A stretch of DNA of 64,000 nt from Paracoccaceae bacterium (GTDB taxonomy: Bacteria > Pseudomonadota > Alphaproteobacteria > Rhodobacterales > Rhodobacteraceae). Position numbers and translations under genes: made by a program. Below the pieces are notes generated by a model that saw only the letters and a program-made list of their open reading frames with translations, searched no databases and was not told where the DNA came from. This document shows positions 41,246 through 50,102 of this stretch, in pieces; positions within the stretch are counted from its first letter, which is position 1; every line of letters begins with the position of its first letter. Location of the stretch: contig JACKKJ010000001.1 of assembly GCA_024236495.1 (NCBI GenBank), positions 952,371 through 1,016,370 on the forward strand, in the 5' to 3' direction.

Positions 41246-42073
41246 TCAATCCCGCAGCAGATCGTTGATTCCGGTCTTCGATCGCGTCTGCGCGTCAACC
41301 TTCTTGACGATGACGGCGCAGTAAAGATTGACGCCACCCTTTGAGGGCGTCGAACCGGCAACGACGACAGAATAGGGCGGAACCTCGCCGTACATCACGT
41401 CACCCGTCTCGCGATCCACGATCTTGGTCGACTTGCCGATGAAGACGCCCATTCCAAGCACCGACCCCTCGCGTACGATGCATCCCTCGACCACTTCCGA
41501 ACGCGCCCCGATGAAGCAGTTGTCCTCAATGATGGTCGGGCCGGCCTGCATCGGCTCCAGCACGCCGCCGATGCCGACCCCGCCAGACAGATGCACATTC
41601 TTGCCGATCTGGGCGCAGGAGCCCACCGTGGCCCAGCCGTCAACCATCGTGCCCTCGTCGACATAGGCGCCGATATTCACGAAGGAGGGCATAAGTACGA
41701 CGCCCCTGCCGATGAACGCCGAGCGGCGGACGATGGAGCCCGGCACGGCCCGGAAGCCTGCTGCGCGCCATTCGTTCTGGCCCCAGCCCTGCCACTTGGA
41801 CGGAACCTTGTCCCACCAGTTCGCGCCGCCGTTGGAGCCGGATATCTCGTACATGTCCGTCAGTCGAAAAGACAGGAGAACCGCCTTCTTCGCCCACTGG
41901 TTCACATGCCAGGTGCCGTCGGCCTGACGCTCCGCCACCCTGAGCGTCCCGCTGTCCAGCGCGTTCAGCGTGTCCTCGATCGCCTCGCGCATCTCGCCGG
42001 TCGTTGCGGGCGTGATGGTGTCGCGCGCATCCCATGCGGCTTCGATGGCGGTTTCTAGCTGGGCGTTCGACAT
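41246..42073 (-). CDS. dapD: 2,3,4,5-tetrahydropyridine-2,6-dicarboxylate N-succinyltransferase
   Basis: A 275-residue DapD of the succinylase branch of lysine/diaminopimelate synthesis. The hexapeptide left-handed helix is visible in VRRSAFIGRGVVLMPSF, GAYVDEGTMVDGWATVGSCA and IEDNCFIGARSEVVEGC, and the C-terminal GINDLLRD is family-typical. AGAGGGGAAAG precedes the ATG. It stands alone, with 130-base and 75-base gaps on its two sides. Confidence 0.98.
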   Translation of the reverse strand: MSNAQLETAIEAAWDARDTITPATTGEMREAIEDTLNALDSGTLRVAERQADGTWHVNQWAKKAVLLSFRLTDMYEISGSNGGANWWDKVPSKWQGWGQNEWRAAGFRAVPGSIVRRSAFIGRGVVLMPSFVNIGAYVDEGTMVDGWATVGSCAQIGKNVHLSGGVGIGGVLEPMQAGPTIIEDNCFIGARSEVVEGCIVREGSVLGMGVFIGKSTKIVDRETGDVMYGEVPPYSVVVAGSTPSKGGVNLYCAVIVKKVDAQTRSKTGINDLLRD

Positions 42074-42149
42074 CTGCGGCTTTCCCCTCTGGCGGTCTGA
42101 ATGATTTGCCTATGGTCCATAAGGCGCGACACCGGCATACGCAATGCGA

Positions 42150-43070
42150 CTAGGTTTCAAGCGGATCCGGCGCGGCATTGGCCCCACAGACAAGAACCGC
42201 GACCCGCTCGCCCGGTTCGGGCAGGTAGGCGCCCGAGATCAGCGCGGCAAGCGCCGTCGCCCCCGCCGGTTCGACAAGCTGTCTGAGGCCGCGCCAGAGC
42301 CGGTCGCGCGCCTCAAGGATCGCCGCATCCGCCACCAGAACCGAGCTCACGCCGTGGCGCGTGGCAAGCCCATGGCAAAGCGCCCCGATCCGCCGTGCGC
42401 CCAGCGCGTTCGCCGCGACCCCGCCGACCTCCACCTCGGCCTCCGGCCCCTCCGACAGCGCGCGGTGCAGCGTCGGCGCCAGTTCGGGTTCCACCGCCAC
42501 GATCTTGCGGCGCCCCTGCAGCCACGCCAGCGCCCCGCCGATCAGCCCGCCGCCGCCCACCGCAATGAGGACCGTGTCGGCGCCAAGCCCCTGGCCTTCC
42601 CATTCGCGCATGACCGTGCCCTGGCCCGCCAGCGTCTCAGGGGCGTCATAGGCGTGGATCTGCATGGCACCGGTCGCCGCCTCGTGCGCCCGCGCGGCCT
42701 CAAGCGCGTTCTGGTAAGACCCCGGAACGACCGTCAGGTCCGCCCCCGTGCCGCGGATCAGCGCGATCTTCGAGGGCCCCGCGATCTCCGGCACGAAGAT
42801 ATGCGCCGGGTGGCCAAGGCGGCGCGCGGCATAGGCGACCGCCGCCCCGTGGTTCCCGCCCGACGCTGCGACAACCCCCGCCGCGGGCACCGGCCGCGAC
42901 AGCAGCGTATTGAACGCCCCCCGCGCCTTGAAGCTGCCGGTGTGCTGCATCTGTTCAAGCTTCAGTTCGACCGGCAAGCCGGCGCCCACGTCCGCCGTCA
43001 GGACCGGGGTACGCAGGACATGCCCAGCGATGCGCCCCGCCGCCGCCTCGATCTCGGCGCGCCAATTCAT
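42150..43070 (-). CDS. PLP-dependent threonine/serine dehydratase-like
   Basis: A 306-residue fold-type II PLP enzyme. The catalytic Lys lies in TGSFKARGAFNTLL, the Asn-containing cofactor loop is SGGNHGAAVAYAARRLG and the phosphate cup is VGGGGLIGGALAW. Without the C-terminal regulatory ACT domains of biosynthetic IlvA, it fits catabolic threonine dehydratase, serine dehydratase or serine racemase; position alone does not tell which. The family is robust, the substrate less so. Confidence 0.9.
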   Translation of the reverse strand: MNWRAEIEAAAGRIAGHVLRTPVLTADVGAGLPVELKLEQMQHTGSFKARGAFNTLLSRPVPAAGVVAASGGNHGAAVAYAARRLGHPAHIFVPEIAGPSKIALIRGTGADLTVVPGSYQNALEAARAHEAATGAMQIHAYDAPETLAGQGTVMREWEGQGLGADTVLIAVGGGGLIGGALAWLQGRRKIVAVEPELAPTLHRALSEGPEAEVEVGGVAANALGARRIGALCHGLATRHGVSSVLVADAAILEARDRLWRGLRQLVEPAGATALAALISGAYLPEPGERVAVLVCGANAAPDPLET

Positions 43071-43146
43071 GTTTCCCGCTCCCTCACTGGCCAGACCGGC
43101 CCGAAACCTATAGGGCTAAGGGCAAGACCGAACAAGGAAATGCCCG

Positions 43147-43965
43147 ATGACCGACGAACCCCGCAGCCATCCGTTCCGCCACAGCCACCAGGATGTCGAA
43201 GCCGCCGACCGTATTCCCGACACCCCGCAGACCCGCGCACCGGCCTATCGGCTGGCCTTCACCGACAACGATTTCATGTGCCGCGAAGAACTGCGCCCCG
43301 TGCGCCTGCAGCTTGAGCTCCTGAAGCCGCAGATGATCATGGACGAACGCGGCATCCAGTCGACCATCGTCCTGATGGGTTCTGCCCGCATCCCCGCGAA
43401 GGGCGAGGAAAAGGGCCGCGCCACCGACGCCCTGGCCGGCTGGTACGAGGAGGCCCGCAAGCTTGCCCGGCTTATCACCGAACGCAGCATGGACAGTTAC
43501 GGGCGCGAAAACGTCATCGTCACCGGCGGCGGTCCGGGGATCATGGAGGCGGGAAACCGCGGCGCGCACGAAGCGGGCGGCCATTCGATCGGGTTGAACA
43601 TCGTGCTGCCGCACGAACAGGCGCCCAACAGCTACGTCACCCCCGACCTTTGCTTCAACTTCCACTACTTCGCGGTCCGCAAGATGCATTTCCTGATGCG
43701 CGCCCGTGCCATCTGCATCTTCCCCGGCGGTTTCGGCACGCTGGACGAGATGTTCGAGACGCTGACGCTGATCCAGACCGGGCGCATGAAGCGGGTGCCC
43801 TTCCTGCTCTTTGGCCGCGACTTCTGGGAAACGGTGATCAACTGGCAGGCGCTGGCCGACGCCGGCACGATTTCCCCCGACGACCTGTCGCTGTTTCAGT
43901 ATGTCGAAACCGCCGAACAGGCGATGGAGATCATCGGCGAATGGTCGAACGGGTTTCGCGACTAG
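43147..43965 (+). CDS. LOG-family protein (TIGR00730-type)
   Basis: A 272-residue protein with the LOG motif in two parts, VTGGGPGIMEAGNRGAHEAGG and PGGFGTLDEMFETLTL, which builds the nucleotide-monophosphate pocket. In related proteins this is cytokinin-riboside or AMP phosphoribohydrolase activity. It is longer than the 190-residue LOG norm because of an ~80-residue N-terminal helical extension (ELRPVRLQLELLKPQMIMDE), like the larger bacterial nucleosidases (PpnN-related branch). AAGGAAATGCCCG precedes the ATG. Confidence 0.92.
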   Translation: MTDEPRSHPFRHSHQDVEAADRIPDTPQTRAPAYRLAFTDNDFMCREELRPVRLQLELLKPQMIMDERGIQSTIVLMGSARIPAKGEEKGRATDALAGWYEEARKLARLITERSMDSYGRENVIVTGGGPGIMEAGNRGAHEAGGHSIGLNIVLPHEQAPNSYVTPDLCFNFHYFAVRKMHFLMRARAICIFPGGFGTLDEMFETLTLIQTGRMKRVPFLLFGRDFWETVINWQALADAGTISPDDLSLFQYVETAEQAMEIIGEWSNGFRD

Positions 43966-43974
43966 GACCAGGGC

Positions 43975-45189
43975 TCAGCCCGTAGTCTCTCGCAGCCAGT
44001 CCCCGGCCAGTTCGACGCGCGAGACGCCGGCAAAACGCGCCATCCGGTCCAGTTCCGCCTCGATCCGCGCGCGGCGGCCCGCGCCCATGGCGATGCCAGC
44101 CTCGGGCCAGAAGGCGCGCACAGCAAGCCGGTCGGCCTGTCGGTCGGCCTTCATGTCGATCCGGCCAATGATGCGGGCGCCTTCCAGTACCGGAAAGACA
44201 TAATAGCCGTATTTCCGCTTCGCTTCCGGCACGAAGACCTCGATCCGGTAATGGAATCCGAACAACCGCTCAGCCCGGTTCCGGTCGCGCAGGGCGGGGT
44301 CGAAGGGGCTGAGGATGCGCACGCGCCCCGGCGGTTCGGGTGGGTCGGCCGCCTCGCCGATCCCCGGGCGCGCGAAGGACCGGCGGACCTGCCCGTCCGC
44401 GCCCTCGATCCCGACCTCGACGATCTCTGCGCGCTGCAGGGCCCCCGCGCACCAGTCCTTCGCCTCGGTCGGTGTGACCTTGGCGAGAAAGGCCGCAACC
44501 TCGCCCGAGGTGGCGAAGCCCAGCCGGTCGATCGCGGCGTTGCAGGCCCAGTCCACCGTTTCGGCCGGGTCGGGGACCGGCGCCAGATGTTCGGCCGGGA
44601 CCACCCGTTCGGTCAGGTCGTAGACCTTGCGGAACGCATCGCGGCGCACGACCGACAGCTTGCCGACGCGCCACAGATATTCGAGCGCGATCTTCGACGG
44701 ATTCCATTCCCACCAGCCGCCCGACCGCCGCTCCTCCGCCTCGCCGACATCGGCGGTCGATACCGGCCCGCGCCGCGCGACCTCCTCCAGGACGGCTTCG
44801 AACTGGGTGTCGAACCCGTCGCCGTGCCATTTCGCCCAGCGCTCGCGCAGCCGCGCCTCGTCCCGCGCGAAGCGAAGCCGCCAATGCGGGAAATACGCCG
44901 CCGGGATGATCGAGGCATCGTGCGTCCAGTGTTCGAAGAGCTTGCGGTCACGATCGTGCAGCCGCGCCAGATTGTCGGGCCGATAGCTCGGCCGCCGCGC
45001 GAACAGGATCATGTGATGCGCGCGTTCGACCGTGTTGATGCTGTCAAGCTGCACAAAGCCCAGCCGTTCGATCAGCGCCAGAAGATCATCACCCTTCGCC
45101 GCGCCCGAAGGCTGTTCGGCCAGCGCGTGACGGTCAAGAAACAGCCGCCGGGCCGTCGCGTTGGTCAGGATGGGAAGGGCGCGGGACAT
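43975..45189 (-). CDS. YcaQ-type winged-helix DNA glycosylase
   Basis: A 404-residue protein of the HTH_42/YcaQ family, whose E. coli member (Nei-like action on interstrand crosslinks) unhooks DNA crosslinks. Recognisable segments are VQLDSINTVERAHHMILFAR, the catalytic-region EHWTHDASIIP and RLFGFHYRIEVFVP with KRKYGYYVFPVLEG. Three winged-helix modules are expected along the chain. The ATG was preferred over an in-frame TTG two codons upstream. It converges on the LOG gene. Confidence 0.93.
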   Translation of the reverse strand: MSRALPILTNATARRLFLDRHALAEQPSGAAKGDDLLALIERLGFVQLDSINTVERAHHMILFARRPSYRPDNLARLHDRDRKLFEHWTHDASIIPAAYFPHWRLRFARDEARLRERWAKWHGDGFDTQFEAVLEEVARRGPVSTADVGEAEERRSGGWWEWNPSKIALEYLWRVGKLSVVRRDAFRKVYDLTERVVPAEHLAPVPDPAETVDWACNAAIDRLGFATSGEVAAFLAKVTPTEAKDWCAGALQRAEIVEVGIEGADGQVRRSFARPGIGEAADPPEPPGRVRILSPFDPALRDRNRAERLFGFHYRIEVFVPEAKRKYGYYVFPVLEGARIIGRIDMKADRQADRLAVRAFWPEAGIAMGAGRRARIEAELDRMARFAGVSRVELAGDWLRETTG

Positions 45190-45219
45190 GCCCAAGGGAT
45201 ATCAGGCCTGGCCACTGCG

Positions 45220-45843
45220 TCAAACGCCCGGGGTGCGCTGTCCCCGATATCGCAGCAAGAGTTGCCGCAATTCCTCGGCTTCCGGTTTCGCAGAGAGTTG
45301 AGGAACGATGAGGCGAATGTCTTCGGGGGCAAGATCCCACCAGGCAAGTTCGCGCAGGAGCGCCGTCACCTCGGGCGAGAAACGGGTCTTTACCGTCCGG
45401 GCCGGGTTGCCCACGGCAATTGCATAGGGCTCGACATCCCGCGTGACGACCGCGCGGGCCGCGATCACGGCTCCGTCGCCGATCGTGACGCCGGAGAGGA
45501 TGAGCGCGCCCTCCCCGATCCAGACATCATTGCCGATGTTCACATCGCCTCTCGTGGCCGGGTGGCCTGGGTGCGGGGCTGGGCCAAAGATATCCTTGAA
45601 GATATGGCCAAAGGGGTAGGTCGTCATCCAATCGGTCCGGTGGTTTCCACCGAGAACGACCTCGACCCCTTCGGCGATCGAACAGAACTTGCCGATCGTC
45701 AGCGCCGCGCCTTCACCCCATTCCCGCACCTTGATACGATTCAAACCGTAGCTGTATGCGCCCGAGGTGATGGGGCTTGCACCAACGGTCCAGTGCTGTT
45801 CCTGCCCGGAGGGTCGGATCTTGCGCCTGCACCACCGCATCAT
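45220..45843 (-). CDS. CatB-related acyltransferase (second copy)
   Basis: A 207-residue left-handed beta-helix acyltransferase of the CatB/xenobiotic acetyltransferase group. The loop with the catalytic His is VVLGGNHRTDWMTTYPFGH, followed by NIGNDVWIGEGALILSGVTIG and VTRDVEPYAIAVGNPARTVKTRF. It resembles the one near 5.3 kb (VTRDVPPYAVVAGNPARVV) without being a recent copy. The natural start is uncertain: two adjacent ATG codons and an earlier GTG are possible; I used the first ATG. It precedes no obvious sugar-synthesis genes. Confidence 0.85.
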   Translation of the reverse strand: MMRWCRRKIRPSGQEQHWTVGASPITSGAYSYGLNRIKVREWGEGAALTIGKFCSIAEGVEVVLGGNHRTDWMTTYPFGHIFKDIFGPAPHPGHPATRGDVNIGNDVWIGEGALILSGVTIGDGAVIAARAVVTRDVEPYAIAVGNPARTVKTRFSPEVTALLRELAWWDLAPEDIRLIVPQLSAKPEAEELRQLLLRYRGQRTPGV

Positions 45844-45871
45844 GAAACGCCCGCCCACGCGAAGATCAAGC

Positions 45872-47053
45872 TCAGAGGCCCGCCTCGGCCGCGATCTCGG
45901 CCCGGCTCTTGCGCGCGCGTTCGGTCGCCGATTTCAGCTGCCCGCAGGCTGCCATGATGTCCTCTCCCCGCGGTGTGCGGATCGGCGAGGCGTAGCCCGC
46001 CTTGTAGACGATGTCGGCGAAGGCCTCGATCCGTTCCCAGTCCGACCGTTCGTAGGGGCTGCCCGGCCATTCGTTGAAGGGGATCAGGTTGATCTTGGCC
46101 GGGATGCCACGGATCAGCTTCACCAGCCGCCTGGCGTCCTCGTCACTGTCGTTCACCCCCTTCAGCATCACATATTCGAAGGTGATCCGTTCGGAGTTCG
46201 ACAGCCGCGGGTATTCGCGCAGAGCATCCAGCAAGGCCTTGATGTTCCAGCGCTTGTTGATCGGAACCAGCTTGTCGCGCACCTCGTCGGTGGTCGCATG
46301 GAAGCTGACCGCCAGAAGGCAGCCGATTTCTTCGGCGGCCCGCGCGATCTCGGGCACCACGCCCGAGGTAGACAGCGTGATCCGGCGGCGCGACAGGGTC
46401 AGCCCCTCGCCGTCCATGACGATCTTCATCGCGTCCCGGACGTTCTCGAAGTTGTAAAGCGGCTCGCCCATGCCCATCAGGACGACGTTGGAAACCAGCC
46501 GCGTCTCGTTCTTGGGCGCGCCCTGTTCGGGCCATTCGCCCAGATCGTCGCGGGCGACCAGAACCTGTCCCACGATCTCGCCTGCCGTCAGGTTGCGCAC
46601 CAGCTTCTGCGTCCCGGTATGGCAGAACGAACAGGTCAGCGTGCAGCCCACCTGGCTGGAAATGCACAGGGTTCCCCGGTTTTCTTCAGGGATATAGACC
46701 GTCTCGACCTCGTGTCCGCCCGCGATGCGCAGCAGGTACTTGCGCGTTCCGTCGGCTGAAACCTGGCGGGTGACGACCTCGGGCAGGGCGATCTCGAACC
46801 TGTCGGCCAGAAGGGCGCGGTAGTCCTTGGCAAGGTTCGTCATGCCGGCAAAGTCGCGCACGCCCCAGTGATAGATCCATTGCCAGATCTGGCCGACCCG
46901 CATCTTCGCCTGCTTCTCGGGCGTGCCCGCGGCGATCAGCGCGTCGCGCAGCTGGTCGCGTGTCAGGCCGACAAGGTTGACGCGGCCGCCTTCGGGCAGC
47001 TTGCGGGGGATGGTCACGACATCCTGCGTGACGGGGGCAGTAGCTTCGTTCAT
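45872..47053 (-). CDS. rlmN: 23S rRNA (adenine2503-C2)-methyltransferase / tRNA methyltransferase
   Basis: A 393-residue radical-SAM methyltransferase. The iron-sulfur ligands are in GCTLTCSFCHTGTQ (CxxxCxxC), preceded by GTLCISSQVG, the family hallmark, and the later C-terminal CGQLKSATERARK carries the cysteine that forms the covalent intermediate with C2 of A2503. VVLMGMGEPLYNFENV and RRITLSTSGVVPEI complete the signature. The N-terminal helical domain binds RNA. It methylates A2503 of 23S rRNA and A37 of some tRNAs. Confidence 0.97.
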   Translation of the reverse strand: MNEATAPVTQDVVTIPRKLPEGGRVNLVGLTRDQLRDALIAAGTPEKQAKMRVGQIWQWIYHWGVRDFAGMTNLAKDYRALLADRFEIALPEVVTRQVSADGTRKYLLRIAGGHEVETVYIPEENRGTLCISSQVGCTLTCSFCHTGTQKLVRNLTAGEIVGQVLVARDDLGEWPEQGAPKNETRLVSNVVLMGMGEPLYNFENVRDAMKIVMDGEGLTLSRRRITLSTSGVVPEIARAAEEIGCLLAVSFHATTDEVRDKLVPINKRWNIKALLDALREYPRLSNSERITFEYVMLKGVNDSDEDARRLVKLIRGIPAKINLIPFNEWPGSPYERSDWERIEAFADIVYKAGYASPIRTPRGEDIMAACGQLKSATERARKSRAEIAAEAGL

Positions 47054-47131
47054 AGCGGTTCCGGGGCTGCGAGGTCCGACCTTATATGGGATTCGCGGGC
47101 AAAACGGAACAGAGCCCGTGCCCCCAAGCCC

Positions 47132-47377
47132 TCAGCCCCCTGTCATGTAGGGCATCAGCACCACTTCGCTATCTGGCCCGATCTCGGTGAACCAGGCCTC
47201 GCGGTAGATCTTGCCGTCGAGCGCGAGGGAGACACCGCGCCGGATCTGCGGTTCAAGCCCGGGATAGCGAGAGGCGAGTTCGTCCAGAAGTTCCTTGAAC
47301 GTCCCCGCCTCCACCTCCACTTCCGCCTGCCCGTCGGCCGCCGACCTGAGCGTGCCCCACAGCAGGACCTTGACCAT
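47132..47377 (-). CDS. MoaD/ThiS-family ubiquitin-like protein
   Basis: An 81-residue beta-grasp protein ending in TGG, so the C-terminal Gly-Gly needed for thiocarboxylate or conjugate formation is exactly terminal. It opens VKVLLWGTLRSAADGQ and has the core FKELLDELASRYPGLEPQI. It starts 3 bases after the molybdenum hydroxylase large-subunit gene and is therefore in that operon; a dedicated role in molybdenum-cofactor sulfur supply or maturation of the enzyme is likely, beyond general MoaD. Confidence 0.88.
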   Translation of the reverse strand: MVKVLLWGTLRSAADGQAEVEVEAGTFKELLDELASRYPGLEPQIRRGVSLALDGKIYREAWFTEIGPDSEVVLMPYMTGG

Positions 47378-47380
47378 GGA

Positions 47381-49624
47381 TCAGCCCTTCGCCTCCAGCG
47401 CCTTGAGGAGCTTCGGCGGCGACATCGGCAGTTCGGTCATCCGCACGCCGACCGCCCGCGACACCGCGTTCGCAATGGCCGCAAGCGGCGGCACGATGCC
47501 GGTTTCGCCGACGCCGCGCACCCCGTAGGGGTGGCCGGGGTTCGGGATCTCAAGGATCACCGTGTCGATCATCGGCAAGTCGGAGGCAACCGGGATCCGG
47601 TAGTCGAGGAACCCGGCGTTCTGGAGCCTGCCATCGGTGCCGTAGATGTATTCCTCGTTCAGCGCCCAGCCGATGCCCTGCACCGCGCCGCCCTGCATCT
47701 GCCCCTCGACGTAAGAGGGATGGACGGCCTTGCCCGCGTCCTGGAACACGGTGTAGCGCAGTACCTTGGTCGCGCCCGTCTCGGGGTCGACCTCGATATC
47801 GCAAAGATGCACGCCGAAGCTGACGCCCGCGCCATCGGCGTTGACCTCGTAGTGGCCGGCGATCGGGCCGCCGGTTTCGGCCGAGACGGCCGCGATTTCG
47901 GCCAGCGTCATCGGCGGGAACTTCCCGGCATTGGGTCCGGCCGGTACCGCCGCGCCATCCACCCATTCCACCGCTTCCTCGTCGATGCCCCAGATCTTCG
48001 CCGCGCGGGAACACATCTTCCTGATGGCGTCTCGCGCCGCCTTGATCGTCGCAAGCCCGACCGCGAAGGTCACGCGGCTGCCATCGGTCACGTCGTTGTA
48101 ACCAAGCGAGGATGTATCCGCGACAATGGTGCGGATCTTCTCGTAGGGAATGCCCAGTTCCTCGGCCGCCATGAGGCTGATCGAGGCGCGCGAACCTCCG
48201 ATGTCGGGGTTGCCCTCGGTCACGCCCACAGTGCCGTCGGTATTCACGTTCAGGCTTACGCAGGTGTTGCCGCCGAAGTTGAACCAGAAGCCGCAGGACA
48301 GCCCCCGTCCCTGGTTCGGGCCAAGGGGCGCGGTGTAGTGCGGATGCGCCTGCGCCGCTTCCAGCGTCGCCTTCAGTCCGATCTGGTCGAAGGTCGGGCC
48401 GTAGGAGGACTTCGTGCCCTTGTCGGCCGCGTTCAAGAGACGCACGGCCAGGGGATCGAGCCCGAAATGCTGGCAAAGTTCGTCCACCACGCTTTCGACG
48501 GCATAGATCGACAGCGGTGCGCCGGGCGCGCGATAGGCGCTTTCCTTCGGCCGGTTGGTCATGACGTTCCAACCAAGCGTCTGCACGGCGTCAAGGTCAT
48601 AGGCCGCAAAGGCCGCCTGGGCGCCCATGTCGACGGTCGTGTTGGGGAAGGCGCCGCCGGAATAGCAGAGCCGCGCCTGTGCGGCGGTGATCCGGCCATC
48701 CTTGGTCATGCCGATCTTCACATCCATCGAGGACGATACGGTCGGTCCGGTTGCGCGGAAGACTTCGTCCCGGGTCAGGACCAGTTTCACCGGGCGACCC
48801 GCCTTCTTCGACAGGGCAAGCGCCACGGGTTCCATGTAGATCATGGTCTTGCCGCCGAAGCCGCCACCGATCTCGGACGCGGTGACGCGAAGCTGGCTTG
48901 CCTCCATGCCCAGAAGTGCCGCGCAGAGCGTGCGATAGAAATACTGGCCCTGGGTGCAGACCCAAAGCTCTGCCTTTCCGTCCGAGGTGACGGAGGCGAG
49001 ACAGGCATTGGGTTCGATATAACCCTGATGGGTCGCGGCGGTCTTGAAGTGCCGCTCCACCACGCGGTCGGCCTTGGCAAAACCCGCGTCCAGGTCGCCG
49101 TGACCGAATTCGCAGTGATGGGTCACGTTTTCCGACATGCCGGCGGGCACGTTTTCATAGGCGCGGCCCGCCTGCACCACGGGTGCGCCGGGCTTCATCG
49201 CGGCGTCCACGTCGGTCACATGGGGCAGCGTCTCGTATTCCACCTTGATCAGCTTCAACGCGGCCTTGGCAGCGGCGATGGTGGTCGCGGCGACGGCGGC
49301 GACGGCGTGGCCATCGTAAAGCACCTTGCCGCGCGCCATGCAGTGATCCTGCACGTCACGCAGGAAATCGTCCTCGGGAACGCCGAAATCGGCTGCCGTC
49401 ACGATCGCCTTGACGCCGGCAAGCGCCTCGGCCGCAGAGGTGTCGATGGACACGATGCGCGCGTGGGCATGGGGGCTGCGCAGGATCTTGGCATGGAGCA
49501 TCCCGGGCGCGGTCGCGTCGGCGCCATACATCGCGCGGCCGGTGACCTTGTCCACCCCGTCGGGACGGTTGGGCCGGGTGCCGACCTGCTTGAACTCTCG
49601 TTTCTGATAGGCGTCCAGTGCCAT
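47381..49624 (-). CDS. Molybdenum hydroxylase large (molybdopterin-binding) subunit
   Basis: A 747-residue xanthine-oxidase-family catalytic subunit. Moco-binding regions are EIGGGFGGKTMIYMEPVALAL and GPTVSSSMD, and the catalytic glutamate lies in GVRGVGETGIVPPLAA near the C-terminus. The AYRAPGAP loop is not the Cys-containing loop of the form I CO dehydrogenase, so CO is an unlikely substrate; an aldehyde, N-heterocycle or CoA thioester is more likely. It forms the three-subunit enzyme with the 2Fe-2S and FAD subunits encoded upstream with overlapping or 1-base-spaced frames. Confidence 0.94.
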   Translation of the reverse strand: MALDAYQKREFKQVGTRPNRPDGVDKVTGRAMYGADATAPGMLHAKILRSPHAHARIVSIDTSAAEALAGVKAIVTAADFGVPEDDFLRDVQDHCMARGKVLYDGHAVAAVAATTIAAAKAALKLIKVEYETLPHVTDVDAAMKPGAPVVQAGRAYENVPAGMSENVTHHCEFGHGDLDAGFAKADRVVERHFKTAATHQGYIEPNACLASVTSDGKAELWVCTQGQYFYRTLCAALLGMEASQLRVTASEIGGGFGGKTMIYMEPVALALSKKAGRPVKLVLTRDEVFRATGPTVSSSMDVKIGMTKDGRITAAQARLCYSGGAFPNTTVDMGAQAAFAAYDLDAVQTLGWNVMTNRPKESAYRAPGAPLSIYAVESVVDELCQHFGLDPLAVRLLNAADKGTKSSYGPTFDQIGLKATLEAAQAHPHYTAPLGPNQGRGLSCGFWFNFGGNTCVSLNVNTDGTVGVTEGNPDIGGSRASISLMAAEELGIPYEKIRTIVADTSSLGYNDVTDGSRVTFAVGLATIKAARDAIRKMCSRAAKIWGIDEEAVEWVDGAAVPAGPNAGKFPPMTLAEIAAVSAETGGPIAGHYEVNADGAGVSFGVHLCDIEVDPETGATKVLRYTVFQDAGKAVHPSYVEGQMQGGAVQGIGWALNEEYIYGTDGRLQNAGFLDYRIPVASDLPMIDTVILEIPNPGHPYGVRGVGETGIVPPLAAIANAVSRAVGVRMTELPMSPPKLLKALEAKG

Positions 49625-49625
49625 C

Positions 49626-50102
49626 TCAGGCCCCCCTCATCTCTGCGGCCGCGGCCTGAACGGCGCGGATGATCTTGTCGTATCCGGTGCAGCGGCACAG
49701 GTTGCCCGCAAGCCAGTAGCGCAGCTCCTCGTCCGTGGGATCGGGGTTCTTTTCCAAAAGCGCCTTGGCCGCGACAAGGATGCCGGGCGTGCAGATCCCG
49801 CACTGAAGTGCCGCGTGTTCGATGAACGCGCGCTGCAGGGGATGAAGCGTGTCGCCGTCGGCCATGCCTTCGATGGTGGAGATGTCGGCGTCCTGCGCCT
49901 CGGCCCCGAGGACGAGACAGGAACAGACGAGCCGCCCGTTCACGGTGACGGAACAGGCCCCGCAATCGCCGGTGCCGCAGCCTTCCTTGGCGCCAGTCAG
50001 GCCAAGACGATTGCGCAGCACATCCAGTAGCGTCTCGTCCGGGGTGCAGATGAACTCCGCCGGGTCGCCGTTGATCGTCGTGGAAACGTGGATCGTCTTC
50101 AT
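49626..50102 (-). CDS. Molybdenum hydroxylase 2Fe-2S subunit
   Basis: A 158-residue two-cluster ferredoxin-like subunit. The plant-type [2Fe-2S] binding loop is GCGTGDCGACSVTVNGRLVCSC, and the second cluster's ligands are in LQCGICTPG and CRCTGYDKI. It passes electrons from the Moco subunit to the FAD subunit. It overlaps the FAD-subunit gene by 4 bases upstream and ends 1 base before the large-subunit gene. Confidence 0.97.
   Translation of the reverse strand: MKTIHVSTTINGDPAEFICTPDETLLDVLRNRLGLTGAKEGCGTGDCGACSVTVNGRLVCSCLVLGAEAQDADISTIEGMADGDTLHPLQRAFIEHAALQCGICTPGILVAAKALLEKNPDPTDEELRYWLAGNLCRCTGYDKIIRAVQAAAAEMRGA

Noticed and set aside
43975..45195. Earlier TTG start for the YcaQ-type protein
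   Set aside because: No ribosome-binding site supports it and the ATG two codons later is the family-like start.
47381..49624. Carbon monoxide dehydrogenase large subunit
   Set aside because: The three-subunit order matches coxMSL, but the Cys-containing active-site loop of form I enzymes is not present (AYRAPGAP instead).
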